From the NCBI GenBank assembly GCA_038527375.1, contig JBCBFU010000029.1:1-36399 (forward strand): 36,399 nt of DNA, given 5' to 3'. Both the position numbers and the translations under genes were made by a program. Origin of the DNA: Shimia_B sp038527375. Lineage in GTDB: Bacteria > Pseudomonadota > Alphaproteobacteria > Rhodobacterales > Rhodobacteraceae. Positions 24,790 through 31,257 of the stretch are shown here, one piece after another (the first letter of the stretch is position 1; each line of letters starts with the position of its first letter). The notes under the pieces are model-generated. The model searched no databases. It was not told the DNA's origin and worked only from the letters and a program-made list of their open reading frames with translations.

Positions 24790-25992
24790 ATGGGTCAGTG
24801 GCACTCTCCGAAGCACGACAGTTACGACATCGTCGTCATCGGCGGCGCAATGATGGGGTCATCGACCGCCTTCTGGCTGACGCAAATGGGCTTTCAGGGC
24901 CGCGTTCTCGTGGTCGAAATGGACCCCAGCTATCAAGCGTGTTCGACCGCACACACCAACAGCTGCGTGCGTCAACAGTTCTCGAACGCGCTCAACATCC
25001 AGATCAGCCAGTTCACCGCAGACTTCATCCGCAACATCAATGACCACACAGGCGACGACCGCGTCCCACCTATCCATTTCCAGACCTACGGATACATGTA
25101 TTTGTCCGACGATGCGGCGTTTACTGAAACACTGCAGTCGCTGGCCGCCCTGCAACGGTCGCTGGGTGCTGAGACGGAAATCCTCTCACCCGCCCAGATC
25201 GCGGAACGCTATCCGTTCTATAATCTCGATGGCATCACCGCAGGCTCCATCAACACCAAGGACGAAGGTTATTGGGACGGCGGCACCGTCTTTGAATGGA
25301 TGCGCCGCCTCGCCCGGGAACGCGGGATCGAATATTGCCAGAACAAGGTGACGGGCCTCGACCGCGACGGCGCGCGCATCACGGGCGTGACACTTGCCTC
25401 GGGCGACCGGGTTGCCTGCGGTCAGGTGGTGAACGCGTCCGGCCCCCGCGCCGACGCGACCGCGCAGATGGCGGGCCTGTCTTTGCCGGTGGAGCCGCGC
25501 AAACGCTACACGTGGATCTTCTCGGCCGAGGAACCGCTCGACCGCGACCTTCCCCTGACAATCGACCCCTCGGGCGTGCATGTCCGCCAGGACGGCCCGA
25601 CAACCTATTTGGCCGGCGCCACGCCCGACCACGACCCGGCTGTCGACCCCACGGATTTTTCGATGACCGACAACACGTGGATGGACAAGGCATGGCCAGC
25701 CATCGCAACCCGCATCCCGGCCTTCGAGCGGATCAAGATCGTGACCGAATGGGCCGGACACTATGCGTTCAACGCCTTCGACCAGAACGCGATCATGGGC
25801 TGCCACCCGGATGTGTCGAACTTCGTCTTCCTCAACGGCTTTTCCGGCCACGGCCTGCAGCAATCGCCCGCCATGGGCCGCGCCACCGCCGAATGGCTGA
25901 TCCACGGCGAATACCGCAGCCTCGACATGTCGCCCTTTGCGATCACCCGCATTCTCGAAGGCGCACGCTATGTCGAAAAGGCCGTCATCTGA
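24790..25992 (+). CDS. FAD-dependent oxidoreductase, DAO / sarcosine-oxidase-beta type
   Basis: A 400-residue flavoprotein of the D-amino-acid oxidase superfamily. The Rossmann FAD site DIVVIGGAMMGSSTAFWL lies at residues 13-30; GGAxxGS is a common variant of GxGxxG in this family. The acidic end of strand 2 is VVEMDP, and the SCVRQQFSNALNI block resembles the family's covalent-FAD or substrate region seen in sarcosine and dimethylglycine oxidases. The C-terminal GFSGHGLQQSPAMG block closes the FAD site. It probably oxidises the C-N bond of an amine or N-methyl amino acid; the substrate is unknown. The ATG at 24790 has an AAAGG ribosome site. No partner subunits are adjacent, so it is likely monomeric-type rather than a heterotetrameric oxidase. 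Confidence 0.88.
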   Translation: MGQWHSPKHDSYDIVVIGGAMMGSSTAFWLTQMGFQGRVLVVEMDPSYQACSTAHTNSCVRQQFSNALNIQISQFTADFIRNINDHTGDDRVPPIHFQTYGYMYLSDDAAFTETLQSLAALQRSLGAETEILSPAQIAERYPFYNLDGITAGSINTKDEGYWDGGTVFEWMRRLARERGIEYCQNKVTGLDRDGARITGVTLASGDRVACGQVVNASGPRADATAQMAGLSLPVEPRKRYTWIFSAEEPLDRDLPLTIDPSGVHVRQDGPTTYLAGATPDHDPAVDPTDFSMTDNTWMDKAWPAIATRIPAFERIKIVTEWAGHYAFNAFDQNAIMGCHPDVSNFVFLNGFSGHGLQQSPAMGRATAEWLIHGEYRSLDMSPFAITRILEGARYVEKAVI

Positions 25993-26090
25993 CGGCGGAA
26001 CAGCAACGCCCGGGCAGCAACGTAGGGGCAACCGTTCCAGCGCGTCTGCGCGGCTTGACGGACCATTGGTAATCCTGCACTCCTTGCTGC

Positions 26091-26277
26091 GATGGTTCTC
26101 GGACGCCCAAATTGCTGATGAGATGAAAAGGGAACACGGTGCGGCGTAGCCTTGTAGGCACCAAATCCGTGACTGCCCCCGCAACTGTGAGCGGAGAGTG
26201 ACCCCGACGCGAACCACTGGAGATCATCCGGGAAGGTTCGGGGAAGCCGAGACCCGCGAGTCAGGAGACCTGCCATC
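26091..26277 (+). promoter_or_regulatory. Cobalamin riboswitch
   Basis: All landmark segments of the adenosylcobalamin aptamer are present in order. They are GAAAAGGGAACACGGTG near 26,124, CCGTGACTGCCCCCGCAACTG near 26,167, GCGG...GGGAAGCCGAGAC near 26,240, and the B12 box AGTCAGGAGACCTGCC ending at 26,274. The closing stem P1 can be formed by GATGG (26091-26095) and CCATC (26273-26277). When bound to B12 it should reduce expression of the downstream DUF1636-ABC transporter operon. Confidence 0.95.
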
Positions 26278-26278
26278 A

Positions 26279-26300
26279 CCGGTGCGCGTTTGTGCGCCGG
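26279..26300 (+). promoter_or_regulatory. Hairpin just after the riboswitch aptamer (possible expression platform)
   Basis: CCGGTGCGC and GTGCGCCGG can pair over 9 bp (two G-U pairs) around a GTTT loop, directly after the P1 stem. No T-run follows, so simple intrinsic termination is not supported; control of ribosome access further down, or Rho-dependent action, is possible. Confidence 0.45.
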
Positions 26301-26341
26301 CGTTTCAACACGATGCAGGCGGGGCGCCTGGTCAGGAGCAT

Positions 26342-26479
26342 ATGATGGCAAAGCGGTTTTACCGCCCAAGACATGGTTCTTCCCTCGCCCGTCTGGGAGG
26401 CGGAGGGCCTTATGAATCATCGCATCACAATCTGCACATCCTGTCGGCACAAAGGGACCGAGTGCCGCCCGGGATATGA
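26342..26479 (+). CDS. Possible 45-codon leader ORF overlapping the DUF1636 start
   Basis: The ATG-ATG at 26342 has a good AGGAG ribosome site a few bases before it (CAGGAGCAT), better placed than most in this window. The 45-residue product is Arg-, Gly- and His-rich and has no recognisable family. It runs out of frame through the DUF1636 start at 26412 and ends inside that gene. It could be a leader peptide that couples translation after the riboswitch, or simply chance. Confidence 0.25.
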   Translation: MMAKRFYRPRHGSSLARLGGGGPYESSHHNLHILSAQRDRVPPGI

Positions 26480-26807
26480 GCTGATCGAACGTCTGCGCCG
26501 CGCGATTATCGCCGCCGGAGATACCGTTCCCGAAGACTTTGAAATCTCAGGCGTCGCCTGCATGGCGGGCTGTGATCGGCCCTGCACGGTCGCCTATCAC
26601 GGCACCAAAAAGGCGACCTATCTCTTCGGCGATATCGATCCTGCGACGGACATCGACGATCTCGTGGCCTTCGCACAGCAATATGCCTATCTGCACGACG
26701 GCTGGTGTTCGTCGGTGGATCGTCCCGGCAAGCTGCGGAAATCCACGCTCGCGCGTGTGCCCGCCGCCATGACGGCCATAGAAGACATCGCAGAGCGCGC
26801 GTCGTGA
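26412..26807 (+). CDS. DUF1636 cysteine-rich metal-binding protein
   Basis: A 131-residue protein with Cys at 8, 11, 18, 50, 54 and 58 (ICTSCR, TEC, ACMAGCDRPC). This spacing, a CxxC-type group near the N-terminus and CxxxCxxxC about 40 residues later, resembles thioredoxin-like [2Fe-2S] ferredoxins, and DUF1636 proteins are of this type as I recall. It is the first gene after the cobalamin riboswitch, so it is expected to be made when B12 is scarce. A role in corrinoid reduction, metal handling or processing is inference from position only. The ATG at 26412 follows a GGAGG ribosome site. Its stop overlaps the GTG of the ABC ATPase (GTGA). Confidence 0.88.
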   Translation: MNHRITICTSCRHKGTECRPGYELIERLRRAIIAAGDTVPEDFEISGVACMAGCDRPCTVAYHGTKKATYLFGDIDPATDIDDLVAFAQQYAYLHDGWCSSVDRPGKLRKSTLARVPAAMTAIEDIAERAS

Positions 26808-27604
26808 CCGCGGCCAGCCTCACCGTGCAAGACCTGTCGTGGTCGCCCGGACGCGACGCAACACCGCTGTTGATGCCGACCAGCTTTTCGTTGGGCGCCC
26901 AACGGGTCCTTGGGATCGTGGGCCCGAACGGGGCCGGCAAGACCACGCTGCTGCGATTGCTCTACCGCTTTCACCGTCCAACAACGGGCACCGTGCGCGT
27001 GGACGGGGACGACATCTGGGCGCTTCCCGCGCGCACCGTGGCCCAACGCGTGGCCGCCGTCCTGCAGGAGCAACCGGGTGATTTTGCCCTGACCGTGGGC
27101 GAGATCGTGGCGCTGGGTCGCACACCCCACAAACGCGGGTTCGGCGGGACCATGGGCTCCCACGACCACGAGGTGATCCATGAAGCGCTGGATCGCCTTG
27201 ATCTCCACGGTCTAAGCCATCGGCATCTGGGTACACTGTCAGGCGGGGAACGCCAGAGGGTGATGGTGGCCCGCGCCTTGGCGCAGGAACCCCAGCTTCT
27301 GATCTTGGACGAGCCCACGAACCACCTCGACATTCGCCATCAGTTGGAGGTGCTGGACCTGATCCGCACCCTACCACTGACGATCGTGACATCCCTGCAC
27401 GACCTGAACCTCGCCGCAGGCGTGTGTGACGACGTCCTGCTGATCCAATCGGGCCAAACCGTTGGCTTCGGCCCGCCTGAGGACGTGTTGTCCGAGGCCG
27501 CCGTCTCTGACGCGTTTCAAATCATTGCCCAGCGCGAACAACTCTCGCGCAGCAACGCCAATCACCTGACATTCCATCTTCAGTCCAAAGGAACGCACCC
27601 ATGA
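26804..27604 (+). CDS. Cobalamin/corrinoid ABC transporter ATP-binding protein, BtuD-like
   Basis: A 266-residue ATPase of the FepC/BtuD family. Walker A GPNGAGKTT is at residues 40-48, the signature LSGGERQRV starts at 145, Walker B LLILDE is at 165-170 and is followed by PTNHLD, and the H-loop is in SLHDLN. The start is a GTG at 26804 overlapping the DUF1636 stop; the frame is open upstream but that part lies in DUF1636. Sequence alone cannot separate siderophore from B12 transporters of this family. The riboswitch ahead of the operon is the reason for calling it corrinoid uptake. Its stop overlaps the ATG of the binding-protein gene. Confidence 0.92.
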   Translation: MTAASLTVQDLSWSPGRDATPLLMPTSFSLGAQRVLGIVGPNGAGKTTLLRLLYRFHRPTTGTVRVDGDDIWALPARTVAQRVAAVLQEQPGDFALTVGEIVALGRTPHKRGFGGTMGSHDHEVIHEALDRLDLHGLSHRHLGTLSGGERQRVMVARALAQEPQLLILDEPTNHLDIRHQLEVLDLIRTLPLTIVTSLHDLNLAAGVCDDVLLIQSGQTVGFGPPEDVLSEAAVSDAFQIIAQREQLSRSNANHLTFHLQSKGTHP

Positions 27605-28536
27605 AGAACCTTATCCTCACCTCAGCCTCGCTCATGATCGCCGCCGGAGCCGCCTCGGCCGAAACAACTGTGCAAAGCTGCGACCGCACCGTCACGTTCG
27701 ACGCGCCGCCCGAGCGCGCGATCTCGAACGACGTGAACCTGACCGAAATGATGCTCGTCCTCGGGCTGGCAGATCGCATGGTCGGCTATACCGGCATCTC
27801 TGGCTGGAAGACGCTCGATGAAGAGATGCGCGCAGGCGTCGAAGAACTCCCCGAACTGTCCGCCAAATACCCCTCCAAAGAGGTGATCGTCGGCGCGGAT
27901 GCCGACTTCTTCTTTGCCGGTTGGAACTACGGCATGAAGGTCGGCGGTGAGGTCACGCCCGACACCCTCGCCCCCTTCGGCATCGACGTCTACGAGTTGA
28001 CGGAGTCCTGCACCCACATCATGGACAAAGACAAAGCCAGCCTGGGCGACATGTATAACGACCTGCTGAACCTCGGCCGCATCTTCGATGTCGAAGACAC
28101 GGCTGAAGCGCTCGTCGCGGGCTACGAGGCCGACCTCGCGGATTTCACCGGCAACCTCGAAACGGGCGAACCGTTGCGCGTCTTTGTCTATGACAGCGGC
28201 GAGGACACGCCCTTCACCGCAGGCCGCTACGCGATGCCCACCGCGCTCATCGAGGCCGCGGGCGGCGTCAACATCATGGATGACTTCGAGAAAAGCTGGG
28301 CCACCGTCACCTGGGAAGAAGTGGTGGAGCGCAACCCAGAGGTCATCATCATCGTGAACTACGGCAATGTGACCGCCGAGCAAAAGCGCGCTTTCATGAT
28401 GTCGAACCCCGCCTTCGCCGATCTGGACGCGGTCAAGAATGACCGGTTCGTCACGCTGGAATATGTCGAGGCGACGCCCGGACCGCGCAACATCAAGGCC
28501 GTGAAAACGCTGGCCGACGCGTTCTGGGGGCAATGA
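27601..28536 (+). CDS. Periplasmic corrinoid-binding protein, BtuF/FhuD-like
   Basis: A 311-residue substrate-binding protein with a 20-residue Sec signal ending GAASA. The mature part has the class III binding-protein pattern: the strand RAISNDVNLTEMMLVLGLADRMVG, the segment KEVIVGADADFFFAG, the long linking helix around residues 145-185 and a C-terminal lobe with EEVVERNPEVIIIVNYG. There is no lipobox, so it is soluble in the periplasm. It would deliver B12 or a precursor such as cobinamide to the permease encoded next. It lies in a four-gene operon under the cobalamin riboswitch, 4 bp before the permease gene. Confidence 0.92.
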   Translation: MKNLILTSASLMIAAGAASAETTVQSCDRTVTFDAPPERAISNDVNLTEMMLVLGLADRMVGYTGISGWKTLDEEMRAGVEELPELSAKYPSKEVIVGADADFFFAGWNYGMKVGGEVTPDTLAPFGIDVYELTESCTHIMDKDKASLGDMYNDLLNLGRIFDVEDTAEALVAGYEADLADFTGNLETGEPLRVFVYDSGEDTPFTAGRYAMPTALIEAAGGVNIMDDFEKSWATVTWEEVVERNPEVIIIVNYGNVTAEQKRAFMMSNPAFADLDAVKNDRFVTLEYVEATPGPRNIKAVKTLADAFWGQ

Positions 28537-28540
28537 TCTA

Positions 28541-29593
28541 ATGGGAGAGGCCACCAGCCCCCTTCCCACCGTGCGGCGCGCTCGCACGCTCCCGCTTTTC
28601 TTGGCGGGCGGGATGGTCGTGCTGTTGGCCTCGCTCTCGGTCGCGATCTCGGTGGGCGCGGTCGGGGTGCCGCTGAGCACCGTTTGGGGCGTCTTCCTCA
28701 ACAAGCTCTCGCCGGATCTGATCGAACAGACGTGGTCCAAGGGGCGTGAGGCCATCGTCTGGGACATCCGGTTCCCCCGCGCGATCCTGTCCATGATGGT
28801 GGGCGCAGGCCTTGCTATGGTGGGGGCCAGCCTTCAGGCCGTCACGCGCAACCAGTTGGCTGACCCGCACCTCTTGGGAATCTCCTCGGGCGGGGCCTTT
28901 GGGGCCATCCTCGCCCTTCTCCATACAGGGCTGTTCATCGGGCTGATGACGGTGCCCCTTCTGGCCTTTGCCGGCGCCTTGGGCGCCACCGCCATCGTTC
29001 TGGCCGTGTCCCGTTTCGCCGATGCGACCAGCGCCGACCGGCTGGTCCTTGCAGGCGTTGCCGTGTCCTTCATCATCATGGCCGCGGCAAACGTCCTGAT
29101 CTTTCTGGGCGAACCACAGGCCGCCCACACGGTCGTCTTCTGGATGCTGGGTGGGCTCGGGCGCGCGCAATGGTCCGAACTGGTCTATCCGCTTGTTATC
29201 CTTATCGGCTCTGGCGCGTGGCTCATCAGCAAATCGCACGCCTTGAATGCGATGACCGTGGGCGATGAAACGGCCTCGACGCTCGGGATCCCCGTCGCGC
29301 GCTTCCGCATCGTCGTGTTTGTGGTCGGGGCGATGATCACAGGCGTCATGGTCGCCTTCTCGGGCATCATCGGCTTTGTGGGCCTCATGGTCCCCCACGT
29401 AGTGCGCATGATCGTTGGCGGCGACTATGTCCGCGTCCTGCCCGCATCGGCCCTTGTCGGCGCGATCTTCCTGCTCTGGGCCGACATCACCGCCCGCACG
29501 ATTTTGGCGCCCGAGGACCTTCCCATCGGCATCGTCACCGGCCTTGTCGGCGGCGTGTTCTTCGTGTGGCTGCTGAGACGGCAAAGGGCGTAA
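28541..29593 (+). CDS. FecCD/BtuC-family ABC transporter permease
   Basis: A 350-residue protein with about ten transmembrane helices and the family's marker segments: RFPRAILSMMVGAGLAMVGASLQAVTRNQLADPHLLG near the first third, and GFVGLMVPHVVRMIVG in the ATPase-contact region near the end. The N-terminus is a short Arg-rich cytoplasmic tail. Two copies would form the channel for the BtuD-like ATPase and BtuF-like protein encoded just before it. It is the last gene of the riboswitch operon. A TonB-dependent outer-membrane receptor, needed for B12 uptake, is not in this window. Confidence 0.93.
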   Translation: MGEATSPLPTVRRARTLPLFLAGGMVVLLASLSVAISVGAVGVPLSTVWGVFLNKLSPDLIEQTWSKGREAIVWDIRFPRAILSMMVGAGLAMVGASLQAVTRNQLADPHLLGISSGGAFGAILALLHTGLFIGLMTVPLLAFAGALGATAIVLAVSRFADATSADRLVLAGVAVSFIIMAAANVLIFLGEPQAAHTVVFWMLGGLGRAQWSELVYPLVILIGSGAWLISKSHALNAMTVGDETASTLGIPVARFRIVVFVVGAMITGVMVAFSGIIGFVGLMVPHVVRMIVGGDYVRVLPASALVGAIFLLWADITARTILAPEDLPIGIVTGLVGGVFFVWLLRRQRA

Positions 29594-29666
29594 CGCCCTG
29601 CATCTGCGCTGAAATGATCTATGGCCCCAGCTGGATCAATGACCTTTCAAGGACCTGCCGAATACC

Positions 29667-29684
29667 TGCTCGCGATAGCGGGCA
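29667..29684 (+). terminator. Hairpin after the permease gene
   Basis: TGCTCGC and GCGGGCA pair over 7 bp (one G-U) around a GATA loop, 74 bases after the permease stop. No T-run follows. It may mark the 3' end of the B12 operon mRNA. Confidence 0.4.
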
Positions 29685-29696
29685 CTCAAAGCCTTG

Positions 29697-29712
29697 TCAT
29701 GTCGCGACATGA
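29697..29712. repeat. 16-bp perfect palindrome
   Basis: TCATGTCGCGACATGA is perfectly self-complementary. It lies in non-coding DNA just after the possible terminator and could be a binding site for a dimeric regulator or an end mark of a mobile segment. No second copy was noticed in this window. Confidence 0.7.
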
Positions 29713-30099
29713 TTAGATGCCCAAATGGGCGTCCAAAAGAGCTCCCCGAATTCCGAATTCGAGCGTTCCATTTGTGAATACCCGCCAAAAGAGGATCGAT
29801 CTAAAGCGCGGCCACAACACACAAAATCCGCGCAGAAAACACACATGCAAGTCGGCCCATTTGGGCGATTTGAGGCCTTTCAGCTGCCACCAAAACCCGA
29901 GCGCAGATTGCACGCCCTGCACGTCTGGAATGATGCTGGATCGCAGGCTCAATCCGCTGCGCGTTCTGCACGGTCGCTCCACCAGAGACAAATATTTTCT
30001 TGACCGATGCCGTTTCGTAGGTAGCCTTTTCCCAACAGACTCGCTGATTAGCAAAAATTTTTTTGAACCAAATTCCTTCACCTTGGAGACGAGGCGCAA

Positions 30100-30918
30100 G
30101 TGGAACTGATAGCATACTCACGGGCCTTTACCGGCCTTCTCATAAGACGTTTATCCAAACCCTCAACCGGCTGGCGCGCCTTTGGCGCGGCCATGTTGGC
30201 GTGCTGGATCGGGGCGGCGGCCGAGGCGCGCTGCGTGACCCCGGTCTACCCCCCGCTTGACTTCGTGCGCCCCGCATGGAGCGAGCTGGAAGCGCTCAAA
30301 ACGTCACCGCCCGCAGGCTCTGGCATCATCAAGCGTCAGGATATCGCGGCGAACGGCCAGGGCGCGCTGAACCTGGATTTTTACTCCATAAGCATCGACG
30401 CAAATGGCCAGAACGCGGCCACGCTTCTTGCGGAAATCCGCGCCAACCTGAATGGGCTGATGTTCGACGGTACAAGCTACAGCGTGGCGCCATTTGACGC
30501 CGCCAACGCGGCCATCTGGCAGTCAGGCGCTCCTTCCAATGCTGTCATGGTCTTCACTCTGGCCGAAATCCCGGGCGTCATGCCATTGGAACGCGGGGGC
30601 GTTTTTGTCGCCTGCGCGAGCGCGACGGATTTTGTATTTTCCACCTTGGACATGGACGACTACGGCGTCCATCCGGTGGCAGGCAGCCGCGCGTTCGGTG
30701 TGCACGATCACGGTGACGGGACCTTGGGCATCTATGTCATGGCCGCCGACAGGGTCGTGAATGAGGGGCTCTATGCGGCCCTTCCCGGACCTGCCCACGA
30801 GCTTGTCTTCTCACAAGGCGACGCCGTCTGGCAGCGCATGCTCAACAACATCGAAACCCAATACAAGGACCGCAATCCCGGAGGACGGTTTGTGTTCTCG
30901 ACCCGGGTGCCATTTTGA
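30100..30918 (+). CDS. Secreted protein of unknown function
   Basis: A 272-residue protein starting with GTG after a GGAG-containing stretch. The N-terminus has a basic region (IRRLSKPSTGWR) and a hydrophobic core, with likely signal-peptidase cleavage after AEA at residue 43, leaving a mature protein that starts RCVTP. An internal ATG at 30193 would keep only a minimal signal. The mature protein has two Cys (45 and one in VACASA), which could form a disulphide. A notable stretch near residue 195 reads HPVAGSRAFGVHDHGDGTLGIY and is followed by ADR, with several His and Asp. I do not recognise the family. It lies on the same strand as, and 339 bp before, the giant Tat-exported protein, and both may belong to one accessory unit. 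Confidence 0.78.
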   Translation: MELIAYSRAFTGLLIRRLSKPSTGWRAFGAAMLACWIGAAAEARCVTPVYPPLDFVRPAWSELEALKTSPPAGSGIIKRQDIAANGQGALNLDFYSISIDANGQNAATLLAEIRANLNGLMFDGTSYSVAPFDAANAAIWQSGAPSNAVMVFTLAEIPGVMPLERGGVFVACASATDFVFSTLDMDDYGVHPVAGSRAFGVHDHGDGTLGIYVMAADRVVNEGLYAALPGPAHELVFSQGDAVWQRMLNNIETQYKDRNPGGRFVFSTRVPF

Positions 30919-31257
30919 TCGCCGCAGCTTCCATATTTTGAAGCAAGCCCAAGCAATGGCAATTGCGCCATTTGCCGGACGGCTCACGCCAGCGGAGGAA
31001 AGGCCCCACCGCAAAGATATTTGAAGGAAAGACACTCTCGCCAACACGATCTTCCATTCGTGTTTGTACGCCAAAGACAGAAACAGTTTCGCAGAAAGCC
31101 GTTGAACGAAAAGATCGGAGAGGCAGAGCGGAATACATATTGCAGCTGTTCCGAAACGACAGGCCCTCATATTTAAGAGGCCAAGGTCTCGGAAACTGAA
31201 AGCTGCGGCAATTTAAAGATGGTTTTGGCAGCCATCTGACGACCGCATTTTTGGGGA
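30919..31257. other. Gap between the secreted protein and the giant ORF
   Basis: About 339 bp of lower-GC DNA. A weak 6-bp hairpin AATGGC/GCCATT with a 6-base loop lies 36 bases after the stop of the secreted protein gene. No protein-like frame was found. The promoter of the giant ORF, if separate, must be here, but I could not define -35 and -10 elements. Confidence 0.5.

Larger units (their letters stand above)
29594..30099. other. Lower-GC non-coding region between the B12 operon and the accessory genes
   Basis: About 506 bp with clearly lower GC than the genes to the left. Open frames exist on both strands (up to 130 codons), but they shadow each other, lack ribosome sites and have unlikely composition, so I do not call them. 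The region holds a 16-bp palindrome, a pair of 12-bp near-palindromes and a 7-bp tandem CCGAATT. A run of A and T just before 30,065 may belong to the promoter of the next gene. Confidence 0.6.

Noticed and set aside
29713..30109. Open frames of about 130 codons on both strands in the low-GC region
   Set aside because: They lie on top of one another, lack ribosome sites, and have basic, Trp/Phe-scattered compositions with no protein-like pattern.
30955..30972. Weak hairpin after the secreted protein gene as a terminator
   Set aside because: Only 6 bp with a 6-base loop and no T-run; not enough to call.
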